Shown here: positions 33,877-40,667 of the stretch, one piece after another | Position numbering within the stretch: position 1 is the stretch's first letter | How the letters are laid out: each line of letters begins with the position of its first letter | Assembly (NCBI GenBank): GCA_903903985.1 | Contig: CAIVAT010000165.1 | Span: 1-40,667 of the forward strand | DNA length: 40,667 nt | Reading direction: 5' to 3' | Source: an uncultured Bacteroidales bacterium | GTDB lineage: Bacteria > Bacteroidota > Bacteroidia > Bacteroidales > FEN-979 | Made by a program: the position numbers and the translations under genes | The notes under the pieces: model-generated | Database searches by the model: none | Told to the model about the DNA's origin: nothing | Seen by the model: only the letters and a program-made list of their open reading frames with translations

Positions 33877-36237
33877 AGCAAATTTCCTGTAGTTTTCATC
33901 CAGGATGTTTTCCATCCCAACTTCGACATTCACATATTTTATGATCTGGTAACTGAGTTTTAAATTCAGGGTGTACCACGAAGGCATACCATACGGTGTG
34001 GCATATTGCTCGTTGTCTTCACCACTGTTGCTGTAGCGGCTCATGCGTTTCCATCCATTGTACATCACGTAGAAATCACCCTTGAATTTTCTCACTTCAA
34101 GGCGGAATGAGGTCATGCCAAATACCGGGGGAATGTGATCAAGCGGCAAATCGGCCGTTTTATCCTGTCCAAAAGTATAAGTGATATTGCTAAGTATTGA
34201 AAAAGCGTGGGTCACCTGGGCCAGGAGGCTTCCCTGAAATCCATAAATGTAAGCGCTTCCGGTATTCACTGGCGCCAGCGTCTGGTATTTGCTACCATCA
34301 ATGAATATAGAGTCGCTGCCGTTGTATGCAAATGGCCGGATGACCTCTGCATTCTTTAACCAGTTATAAAAACCAGTTCCTTCAAGACGAACCTTACCGA
34401 AGAACGTTTTGGCAACCGTGAGTTCAAGGTTGTATGATTGCTCTGGTCCCAGGTCAGGGTTGGGGACAACAATGGTATTAGACTCCACCACATTAAGTTT
34501 CGTAATGTCGTCGATGTTGGGAGCCCTGAAACCGGTCGATCCAACCAGGGAGAATTTCCAGTCATGACCGGGAGTGGCAACGAGGCCGAGATATCCATTC
34601 AATGCCGCATTTTTCTGTGAGATATTCGGATCGAACGGAATGGCAGCCAATTTTACCATCGTGTCGGAATAGGCGGCATCCAGGGTTACATAATTGAACC
34701 TCAATCCCTGTGAAAATTCCAATACCGGGTTTATTTTCCAATTATTTGACAGGTATGCAGAAAGATACATCATGTTTGCCTTCTGATCCGGGAATCGTGT
34801 TGCACGATCATAGGTAATATTGCCGGTATTAATATTTTGATTGTACGCGTCTGAGCCGACATTGTTGTAATTCAACTCTATCCCATAACAAAGCTTATCG
34901 CCGGCAGTGACCTTTTTATCAAAATCAGCATTGATGGAGAAAACACCAACCGTTTCCAGGTTGAATTTCTTTTTTGAACTTCCGAAATCCCGCTGAATCC
35001 GGTCTTCCTTTACATACTGGTAACCCACTATGACGGAAGCATGGTCGAAAATCACTCCATTGAGGTTGTACTCGGCTTTCAACGACCCCAGGAACCGCGT
35101 TTGTGGCCCATAATACCATTCGGCATATTTCATGGTACTGTCGTTCTTCATCTCCGTGAGCCGGTCGTATCGAGGAATATCACTTGAGCTGGAGTATTGA
35201 ACATTCAGAATGTAGCGACTTTTTGAAGATGGCTGAAATAACACTTTTCCAAGGAAATTGATTTGTGAATAGGCTGATCCTTTCTGAATCCAAGGTTTGT
35301 CATTGGCAGTTGTGACATCTTTGCCGTCTTTGCGGTCCTGATAAAACAAACGTTTTCCAAAGTCACCATAGGCTGGATTGCACAATTTTCCTTCACGAAG
35401 GTCGCCAAAGTCACTTCCGGATACATTCAGCAGGATGGCCAGCTTTTTCCAACCCAGGTTCAGGTTGAGGCCACCTGTTTTTTCAGTATTTGCAGATGAA
35501 AACCGGCCAAGGAGGCTTCCGTGAATCTCCATCTTTCCTGTAGTTGAAAGCAGTGGATCCCTGGTAATGAAGTTAATAACACCACCCAGTGCATCACTTC
35601 CATAAATGGTTGAACCCGGTCCATAAAGAATTTCAGTGGATGCCAATCCAAACGGATCAACCGTTATGGCGTTTTGAAGATGGCCGGCACGGTAAATGGC
35701 ATTGTTCATGCGTATACCATCAACGACAAGTAAAATCTTATTGGCCTCAAAACCACGCAACACGGGACTGCCGCCACCCAATTGGCTAGTCTGAACGAAA
35801 ACGTTACCGGTTTGTTCAAGCATGATTGCCGAATTCTGGGGATTCTGGAATTCAATTGCTTTTGCCTGGATCACCTCGATTTTATTAGGAAGATCGGACC
35901 TTTTCTCTTCTGTCCTGTTCCCCGTGACGACGAATTCATCCAGTTTTATCACATTTTCAGCGAGATAGATCATTCCTGTTGAAGGCAATCCGGATTTCAA
36001 TATTCTGAAAGACTGGAAAGCAACATGGGTAAAATAGAGGGAATCGCCAGCAGCAAATTCCGTTAAATCGGCAACACCATCGGTATTTGTTGTTACCATT
36101 TTTGTTTTGCCTGCATTCGAAATGCTGACCTGGCTGATAGGCTGAAGGTCGGATTTGTCGAAGACTTTAACCTGCTGGCCATGAAGGGCTACAGCGAAAA
36201 AGAGCAGAATTGTGGATATTATTAGGTTTATTCTCAT
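33820..36237 (-). CDS. TonB-dependent outer membrane receptor with carboxypeptidase-like N-domain
   Basis: An 805-aa protein. It has a signal peptide (about 1-20), a short regulatory domain (VFDKSDLQPISQVSISNAGK, about 25-100), a plug domain from about 115 (NKIEVIQAKAIEFQNPQNSA ... GGGSPVLRGFEANKILLVVDG) and a 22-strand-type barrel to the C-terminus (ENILDENYRKFASG ... NIILALRANL). It would import a ligand (metal complex, cofactor or glycan) powered by TonB. There is no partner SusD gene, so a polysaccharide-utilisation role is not supported. The small membrane-protein gene upstream on the same strand may be its partner. Its 3' end overlaps coaE by 57 bases. Confidence 0.9.
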   Translation of the reverse strand: MRINLIISTILLFFAVALHGQQVKVFDKSDLQPISQVSISNAGKTKMVTTNTDGVADLTEFAAGDSLYFTHVAFQSFRILKSGLPSTGMIYLAENVIKLDEFVVTGNRTEEKRSDLPNKIEVIQAKAIEFQNPQNSAIMLEQTGNVFVQTSQLGGGSPVLRGFEANKILLVVDGIRMNNAIYRAGHLQNAITVDPFGLASTEILYGPGSTIYGSDALGGVINFITRDPLLSTTGKMEIHGSLLGRFSSANTEKTGGLNLNLGWKKLAILLNVSGSDFGDLREGKLCNPAYGDFGKRLFYQDRKDGKDVTTANDKPWIQKGSAYSQINFLGKVLFQPSSKSRYILNVQYSSSSDIPRYDRLTEMKNDSTMKYAEWYYGPQTRFLGSLKAEYNLNGVIFDHASVIVGYQYVKEDRIQRDFGSSKKKFNLETVGVFSINADFDKKVTAGDKLCYGIELNYNNVGSDAYNQNINTGNITYDRATRFPDQKANMMYLSAYLSNNWKINPVLEFSQGLRFNYVTLDAAYSDTMVKLAAIPFDPNISQKNAALNGYLGLVATPGHDWKFSLVGSTGFRAPNIDDITKLNVVESNTIVVPNPDLGPEQSYNLELTVAKTFFGKVRLEGTGFYNWLKNAEVIRPFAYNGSDSIFIDGSKYQTLAPVNTGSAYIYGFQGSLLAQVTHAFSILSNITYTFGQDKTADLPLDHIPPVFGMTSFRLEVRKFKGDFYVMYNGWKRMSRYSNSGEDNEQYATPYGMPSWYTLNLKLSYQIIKYVNVEVGMENILDENYRKFASGISSPGRNIILALRANL

Positions 36238-36462
36238 GTGGATTAGTTTTTAAGTAATGAATATTAAATGATTAGTCGATTGAAGGATTAACAGATTGAA
36301 ACCAACGCTCACCGTCAAAACGAAAAGACGGAAAAGGATATCTTACAGGCAGGTACACTGGTATGCCACTGCCATCATGGAAGTTGGCATTTTATGGTCC
36401 TTGCAAAAAATACACGGGGATAGATCTGGCATTATAAAAACGACAGATCAATTGGTTCTTCA

Positions 36463-37011
36463 TCAGGAGGATCGGGAATATTCAGGGGGAGGACTCCAGA
36501 TTTGGAGTATTGAAGATTTCAGGTTAGAATTTATGCAGGGAAAGATCAAATTACCTGAAAATGAAGAAGTAAGATCAATTGTTGGGAATGTAGTATAGAT
36601 CATGGTGAAGTGGTCCCCTATCGCTAAAAGTCGTTTATTGCCGTGGACCCGTTTAAAATCCGCTAACAATTTTGATTCTTTGGTATCATGCAGGCAGATA
36701 AATACAGTTTTATTCCCGGTTTTGACTTCATGCAAAACATCATACATGTATCCCTTGTACATGAACTCATTGGCATTTATCCGGTGGAAATCCCGGCTGC
36801 CGGGTACATCTGAGATGGTCAAAATTTTCAATTTTGATGAATGTTCCCGGATTGCTGCCTGCATCTCTTTCCTGACGATGTTCCTGTTCATTTCAAAAAG
36901 GAAGTAATACCCCATTGAATTAAACAGGAAAATGAAAAGGATGGAATATATCACTGCTTTTTTCAACGTCAGCTCTTCAAATTTGGAGCGCAAAGATAAA
37001 GAAATTTGCAT
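36463..37011 (-). CDS. Small membrane protein of unknown function upstream of the TonB receptor
   Basis: A 182-aa protein I do not recognise. It has one N-terminal membrane helix (about 19-40, AVIYSILFIFLFNSMGYYFLF), a following charged stretch (NRNIVRKEMQAAIREHSS) and an apparently extracytoplasmic remainder, ending in a proline-rich tail (SPPPEYSRSS). The ATG at 37011 is 11 bases from the window's divergent mqnA region. A 225-base gap (36238-36462) separates it from the TonB receptor on the same strand. That gap holds no gene I can support. Small proteins of this shape often neighbour TonB receptors in Bacteroidota, but no function can be assigned. Confidence 0.6.
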   Translation of the reverse strand: MQISLSLRSKFEELTLKKAVIYSILFIFLFNSMGYYFLFEMNRNIVRKEMQAAIREHSSKLKILTISDVPGSRDFHRINANEFMYKGYMYDVLHEVKTGNKTVFICLHDTKESKLLADFKRVHGNKRLLAIGDHFTMIYTTFPTIDLTSSFSGNLIFPCINSNLKSSILQIWSPPPEYSRSS

Positions 37012-37039
37012 ATATCGGACAGATGAACATCAAATCCGT

Positions 37040-37047
37040 TATTTTTG
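37040..37047 (+). promoter_or_regulatory. -7 promoter element deciding the mqnA start
   Basis: TATTTTTG matches TAnnTTTG. It lies inside the longer open frame that begins at 37023 and 17 bases before the ATG at 37065, favouring the downstream start. No -33 TTG at the expected distance. Confidence 0.45.
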
Positions 37048-37064
37048 TGCCACAATACAAGAAT

Positions 37065-37808
37065 ATGGAATTACTAAAAATATCGGCTGTCTCCTATCTG
37101 AACACCTTTCCTTTTGTCTATGGCCTAAAGGAATCGGGGATTTTGCAAAATTTCAGGCTCGAACTTGATGTGCCTTCTGTTTGTGCTGAAAAATTTAAGA
37201 ACAGAACGGTTGATATTGCCCTGGTACCGGTTGGCGCATTATCTGAAATCAACGGGTTCCATTACATTTCCGACTATTGCATCGGGGCGGTCGGTGAGGT
37301 TAAAACGGTCCTTTTATTGTCTAAGGTCCCTCTGGAAAACATCACCCATGTTTATCTGGATTTTGATTCACGTACCTCCGTTGAACTGGTGAAGGTTCTT
37401 GCACGGCAATACTGGAAAATCGATCCACAATGGGAAAACCTTGAGGCAGGTCATGCTGAAGTCGGTGCGAAGATTGATTCGCTGGTTGCTATTGGTGATA
37501 AAACGTTCCGGTTAAAGCCGGATTTCCCCTATGTTTACGATCTTGCTGCTGAGTGGGTTCGTTTTACCGGATTGCCGTTCGTTTTTGCAGTATGGGTTTC
37601 CCGTGAAAAATTGGCAGGGGATTTACTTGGAAAATTTTCGGGTGCACTGGCATACGGTATTCACCATAAGGCCGAGTGTATAGAGTACTTCAGAAGCAAA
37701 CTGCCTGAAGACGTGGATTGCCTTGGTTATCTTGAGAACAGCATTTCTTTTGAATTTGATGCCCGGAAAAAGGAAGGGCTGAGTATGTTTTTAGGTTATC
37801 TCCTATAA
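37065..37808 (+). CDS. mqnA: Chorismate dehydratase MqnA (futalosine menaquinone pathway)
   Basis: About 247 aa from the ATG at 37065. It begins LLKISAVSYLNTFPFVYGL, the MqnA opening, and continues with FKNRTVDIALVPVGALSEI (about 50-68), DFDSRTSVELVKVLA and FVFAVWVSREKL. These fit the periplasmic-binding-protein-like fold of MqnA, which converts chorismate to 3-enolpyruvoyl-benzoate, the first step of the futalosine route to menaquinone. An ATG at 37023 would add 14 residues but lies upstream of a -7 promoter element, so the shorter form is preferred. The other mqn genes are not in the window. MqnD has a similar fold; the N-terminal signature favours MqnA. Confidence 0.87.
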   Translation: MELLKISAVSYLNTFPFVYGLKESGILQNFRLELDVPSVCAEKFKNRTVDIALVPVGALSEINGFHYISDYCIGAVGEVKTVLLLSKVPLENITHVYLDFDSRTSVELVKVLARQYWKIDPQWENLEAGHAEVGAKIDSLVAIGDKTFRLKPDFPYVYDLAAEWVRFTGLPFVFAVWVSREKLAGDLLGKFSGALAYGIHHKAECIEYFRSKLPEDVDCLGYLENSISFEFDARKKEGLSMFLGYLL

Positions 37809-37815
37809 TTTTTTT

Positions 37816-37850
37816 CCACCCTGACGGGGTCATCCACCCTGACGGGGTGG
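37816..37850. repeat. REP-like palindromes upstream of the transposase (two tandem copies)
   Basis: CCACCCTGACGGGGT occurs at 37816-37830 and again at 37834-37848, three bases apart. The second copy extends to a CCACCC/GGGTGG stem (37834-37850). It is a short hairpin pair between mqnA and the transposase gene and closely resembles the pair downstream of the gene. Confidence 0.65.
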
Positions 37851-37953
37851 ATAAAAAATCCACTAAGTCGTATTACCTTTTCAATAAAAACTGATTAAGC
37901 ATGTTGAAACAATCCTGATTAAAATATCGTTAATCGGGTTAAAACTGTTAATC

Positions 37954-38568
37954 ATGCAAAACTTTGAGCCTTTGGAATATGGTAATTTGTATCATATCTA
38001 CAACAAAGGAATTAATGGTGAGGAAATATTTCTTCACAGTTTTCACTTTGAAAAATTTTTGCGACTCTATGAGAAATATATTGATCCTATTGCAGATACT
38101 TTTGCGTGGTGTCTGATGAATAATCATTTTCATTTTCTCGTCAGGATAAACGAAAAGGAGCAAATTATTCAGGGAACATCCAGAAAAAAGAATATTTCTG
38201 AAAACTTAGACAGTAAATTTCTAAGCAGACAGTTTGGAAACCTGTTCAATGCATACTCACAATCGTTCAACAGCAGCACAAAGAGAACCGGCGGGTTGTT
38301 TCAGACTCCGTTTAAAAGAAAACTGATTGGAACGGAGGAATACTTTACCACCCTTGTCTTTTATATACACAACAATCCGGTCAAACATGGCTTTTGCAAA
38401 CATATCCTTGATTATCCTTGGAGTTCATATGCTACAATTATTTCTTTCACCCCAACTAAGTTAAAGCGAGAAAAGGTCATTGGTTGGTTTGAAGGAAAGT
38501 CCAATTTTATTGCATTTCATAAAGGCAAGCAAGCCCATGAAGACATCACACACCTGGTATTTGAATAA
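37954..38568 (+). CDS. REP-associated tyrosine transposase (RAYT, Y1 HUH family)
   Basis: A 204-aa protein of the TnpA_REP type. It opens with YGNLYHIYNKGINGEEIF (about 9-26), has the HUH metal motif in WCLMNNHFHFLVR (HFH at about 58-60), and the candidate catalytic Tyr in the FTTLVFYIHNNPVKHGF segment (about 131-147), followed by YPWSSY. RAYTs process or spread REP/BIME palindromes and are usually single-copy domesticated genes. Here two short palindromic repeats lie on each side, which supports the assignment and suggests the pair moves or is maintained together. The gene sits between mqnA and yidC. A one-mismatch -7-like TACCTTTT is at 37874-37881. Confidence 0.88.
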   Translation: MQNFEPLEYGNLYHIYNKGINGEEIFLHSFHFEKFLRLYEKYIDPIADTFAWCLMNNHFHFLVRINEKEQIIQGTSRKKNISENLDSKFLSRQFGNLFNAYSQSFNSSTKRTGGLFQTPFKRKLIGTEEYFTTLVFYIHNNPVKHGFCKHILDYPWSSYATIISFTPTKLKREKVIGWFEGKSNFIAFHKGKQAHEDITHLVFE

Positions 38569-38598
38569 CCCTGTCAGGGTGTTCCACCCTGACAGGGT
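38568..38598. repeat. REP-like palindromes downstream of the transposase (two tandem copies)
   Basis: ACCCTGTCAGGGT (38568-38580) and ACCCTGACAGGGT (38586-38598) are each perfect palindromes around a central base. The first overlaps the final base of the transposase stop codon. They lie in the 36-base gap between convergent transposase and yidC and could act as a bidirectional terminator as well as RAYT substrates. Confidence 0.65.
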
Positions 38599-38604
38599 CA
38601 GGTT

Positions 38605-40554
38605 CTATTTTTTCACCGGGTATCCCCGTTTTTTGGCCATATCCTCCAGCCGTTTCTGAAATCCTGATTTTTTAACCGGTTTTTTCTTGTTAGCCTCGAT
38701 CTGCAGGTGTAATTTTTTCTCATCGATGGTTGACCTGATGATGTAAATCTGTGCAAAAGTGAGCAGGTTGGCAAGCAGGTAATAGTAACTCAACCCTGAA
38801 GAATAATCGTTGAACCAGAAGAGGAACATCACCGGCATGAGATACATCATGGTTTTCATGCCAGGCATCTGCGTTTGCTGGGAACCCATCATCTGATCGT
38901 TGATTTTTGTGTAGATCACACTGGAGATGGTCATCAGTAAAGCAAACAGACTGATGTGGTCGCCATAGTAGGGAATGGAAAAGCCTCCGGGGAAAGTATA
39001 GATGGAATCGTAAGATGATAAGTCCTTTGCCCAAAGAAAAGCCTGCTGGCGAAGCTCAATCGAAGATGGAAAAAAGCGGAACATGGCAATAAGGATAGGC
39101 ATCTGGAGCAACAATGGGATACAGCCGGCCATTGGGTTCACGCCTGCTTTTTTATAAAGTTCCATCGTGGCCGACTGCTTCTTCATGGCATCTTCCTTCT
39201 TCGGGTATTTCTTGTTCAATTCATCGATTTCCGGTTTGAGCACCCTCATTTTCGCCGAGGACTTGTAGGTTTTAAATGCAATCGGAAAAAGAATTATCTT
39301 CAGCAAAATAGTGAGGATGAGAATGATGATGCCATAATTCCAGCCAAAGTTTCCAAAAAAGGTAAATACCGGGATTACTGCATAGATGTTGATCCAGGCC
39401 ATGAGGAAAAATCCCCAGCCCAAAGGAATCTGCTTCTCAAGGTCCTGATGATATTTTTTTAGTCCGTAGTATTTATTAGGGCCAAAATACATGGACATAG
39501 AAACCTCTTTATTTTCTTTAGGAACAAAGGGGATCCCGATTTCGGTCGACATCGATTTCAGGTAATGATTCCCCCCGTGTAAAGTGAATACCCGAAGCTT
39601 CGGATCACTGAAGAAATCATCGGCAATGATCGTACTGGTGAAGAATTGTTGTTTGTATGAAACCCATTTTAGCCTTTCATTCTTCAGGATTTTTTCTTCA
39701 TCCTTCGCTTGCGAAAGGTTATCGACTTTATCTTCAGCATACTTGTAATATAAACCCGTACTCATCCGCTCCATGTTCAGACTCTTTTCCTGGCGATTAA
39801 GGTTACTGCTCCAGTTCAGAACGAGGTATTTGGTGGATGGATCAACAATGTCGGTCATGTTGACAAATTTCACACTATAACGCAACATATACTCATTGCC
39901 CTTTACGGTATATATGTATTCAATGTATTTCCCCGGATCATAGGTGGAATCTGTTGCGGCCATGAAAAGACGCATCCCGAACCGGACAGAATCAGCCCCG
40001 GAAACTTTGATCAATGGCTGACCTGAATTTTTCTGATCTGGCCAGAAGGGCTGAAAATACAGTTTGTTGGTATTGATGATGCGATTGTTTGAAAAGAACG
40101 ACAAGCCAAACTGGAGTGAATCATTGTTCACAAGCGCCAGTGGCCTTTGATCCCAGGTAAGGTAGTCCTTCAGTTCTAAATTCGAAATTTTTCCGCCAAG
40201 TGAAGATATTTTCAACTTAAAAACATCATTTTCAATGGAATATAGTGAATCTTTCCCTACAGCCGCGTTTGCAAAAGCACCCAGTTCATCTTTTTTTGTG
40301 AGACGAAGTATCGTCAGTGAATCGAGCTTTTTCCCGGTTGCCAGTACTTTATCTTTTTCTTTTGCAACTGAAATAGCCTGGTCGCGGACACGGTTTTTGA
40401 TTTCGGATTCACGTTTGGCCTGATTGGAAAGATAGATCGAATCGGCCTTTCTTTTCTGCTTCAGCATCTGCTCTTGCGAAGGGCTTACCAGGTAACTGTA
40501 GCCGATGAAAATCCCGAATATCAGGACAAGGCCAATGATGGTATTTTTATTCAT
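38605..40554 (-). CDS. yidC: Membrane protein insertase YidC
   Basis: A 649-aa protein of Bacteroidota/Gram-negative layout: TM1 (about 5-22), a charged linker, the large periplasmic P1 domain (about 95-370) and a C-terminal core of five helices (about 375-610). The core has WNYGIIILILTILLKIILFP, the cytoplasmic basic hairpin (AKMRVLKPEIDELNKKYPKK), and KAGVNPMAGCIPLLLQMPIL, the family signature. A basic tail (KKKPVKKSGFQKRLEDM) follows. It inserts and folds inner membrane proteins, alone or with SecYEG-DF-YajC. It is preceded on the same strand by pyrG with a promoter element between them. Confidence 0.95.
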   Translation of the reverse strand: MNKNTIIGLVLIFGIFIGYSYLVSPSQEQMLKQKRKADSIYLSNQAKRESEIKNRVRDQAISVAKEKDKVLATGKKLDSLTILRLTKKDELGAFANAAVGKDSLYSIENDVFKLKISSLGGKISNLELKDYLTWDQRPLALVNNDSLQFGLSFFSNNRIINTNKLYFQPFWPDQKNSGQPLIKVSGADSVRFGMRLFMAATDSTYDPGKYIEYIYTVKGNEYMLRYSVKFVNMTDIVDPSTKYLVLNWSSNLNRQEKSLNMERMSTGLYYKYAEDKVDNLSQAKDEEKILKNERLKWVSYKQQFFTSTIIADDFFSDPKLRVFTLHGGNHYLKSMSTEIGIPFVPKENKEVSMSMYFGPNKYYGLKKYHQDLEKQIPLGWGFFLMAWINIYAVIPVFTFFGNFGWNYGIIILILTILLKIILFPIAFKTYKSSAKMRVLKPEIDELNKKYPKKEDAMKKQSATMELYKKAGVNPMAGCIPLLLQMPILIAMFRFFPSSIELRQQAFLWAKDLSSYDSIYTFPGGFSIPYYGDHISLFALLMTISSVIYTKINDQMMGSQQTQMPGMKTMMYLMPVMFLFWFNDYSSGLSYYYLLANLLTFAQIYIIRSTIDEKKLHLQIEANKKKPVKKSGFQKRLEDMAKKRGYPVKK

Positions 40555-40577
40555 AGTAGGAGTTGGAAAAATGCGTG

Positions 40578-40585
40578 CAAAGGTA
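40578..40585 (-). promoter_or_regulatory. -7 promoter element for yidC
   Basis: On the minus strand this reads TACCTTTG, a perfect TAnnTTTG match, ending 23 bases before the yidC ATG. The -33 position at 19-base spacing reads CTG, one mismatch from TTG. The element lies just after the pyrG stop. Confidence 0.55.
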
Positions 40586-40596
40586 CAAAAATGTTG

Positions 40597-40667
40597 TTAT
40601 CTGTCAGCGTAGTCCTTTGCTGCTTTAATAAAACTTACGAAAAGTGGATGTGGACGTGCCACGGTGC
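40597..40667 (-). CDS. pyrG: CTP synthase, C-terminal fragment cut by the window edge
   Basis: The last 22 codons of a minus-strand gene continue beyond 40667. They read TVARPHPLFVSFIKAAKDY and end ADR before TAA at 40597-40599. The RPHPLF..FIKAA ending is typical of CTP synthase, which makes CTP from UTP. The adjacency to yidC on the same strand is consistent with a pyrG-yidC pair. Too short for more detail. Confidence 0.72.
   Translation of the reverse strand, partial: TVARPHPLFVSFIKAAKDYADR

Noticed and set aside
36296..36598. 100-residue plus-strand open frame
   Set aside because: It starts with TTG, has no recognisable motif and is partly antisense to the better-supported 182-residue membrane protein.
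33820..37011. Polysaccharide-utilisation (SusC/SusD) locus
   Set aside because: Only a TonB receptor is present; there is no SusD-like lipoprotein or glycoside hydrolase beside it.
37816..37850. Tandem repeats considered as a CRISPR remnant
   Set aside because: Only two copies with a three-base spacer, palindromic, with matching palindromes beyond the adjacent RAYT gene; no cas genes.
1..40667. tRNA, rRNA, riboswitch or prophage features
   Set aside because: Reading the intergenic regions on both strands showed no cloverleaf, rRNA segment, recognisable riboswitch or phage gene. This was by eye, so a covariance-model scan could still find a small RNA.

Overview
The window looks like a chromosomal segment of a Bacteroidota bacterium. 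Four things point there: TAnnTTTG-type (-7) promoter elements upstream of several genes, a secreted protein ending in a type IX secretion sorting domain, a TonB-dependent receptor with an N-terminal carboxypeptidase-like domain, and the gene order DUF1573 lipoprotein / yajC / YbbR-like / coaE. The species cannot be named from the sequence.

Layout. 1-522 is non-coding and carries an intergenic inverted repeat. 523-2780 holds a YchF-family GTPase/ATPase with an unusual P-loop and the [FeFe]-hydrogenase maturase gene hydE, without its hydF/hydG partners. 3007-26327 is a large exopolysaccharide or capsule locus. It starts with a tandem receiver-domain protein and a phosphoglycosyl transferase that carries its own degenerate receiver domain. 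Next come a GT2 enzyme and an apparent operon of half-length TolC-like protein, chain-length regulator with a decayed tyrosine-kinase domain, Wzx-type flippase and Wzy-type polymerase. Two glycosyltransferases (GT8, GT2) lie on the opposite strand. A second plus-strand run follows: membrane GT2, GT4, TuaH-like GT, GT2, hexapeptide acyltransferase, FkbM methyltransferase, membrane GT2 and a secreted beta-helix protein. The minus-strand group asnB-like / HPt / HPt-like closes the locus. A 1100-aa hybrid histidine kinase (26472-29774) is divergent from that group.

29776-40667 is mostly housekeeping: rlmD, aroK, DUF1573 lipoprotein, yajC, YbbR-like, coaE, a TonB-dependent receptor with a small membrane protein upstream, mqnA, a REP-associated tyrosine transposase flanked by short palindromes, yidC, and the last 22 codons of pyrG.

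How the genes fit together. The polysaccharide genes cover a Wzx/Wzy-type pathway: initiating sugar-phosphate transfer, seven further glycosyltransferases, acylation, methylation and possible amidation, flipping, polymerisation and chain-length control. No OPX (Wza) exporter is present. Unusually many phosphorelay parts are interleaved: a hybrid kinase with two receivers and no HPt, two free-standing HPt-type proteins (one with Cys in place of the phospho-His), a double receiver, and a receiver fused to the initiating enzyme. The most interesting reading is that polymer synthesis is controlled post-translationally at its first committed step by a local phosphorelay. That is inference from gene content and motifs, not demonstrated function.
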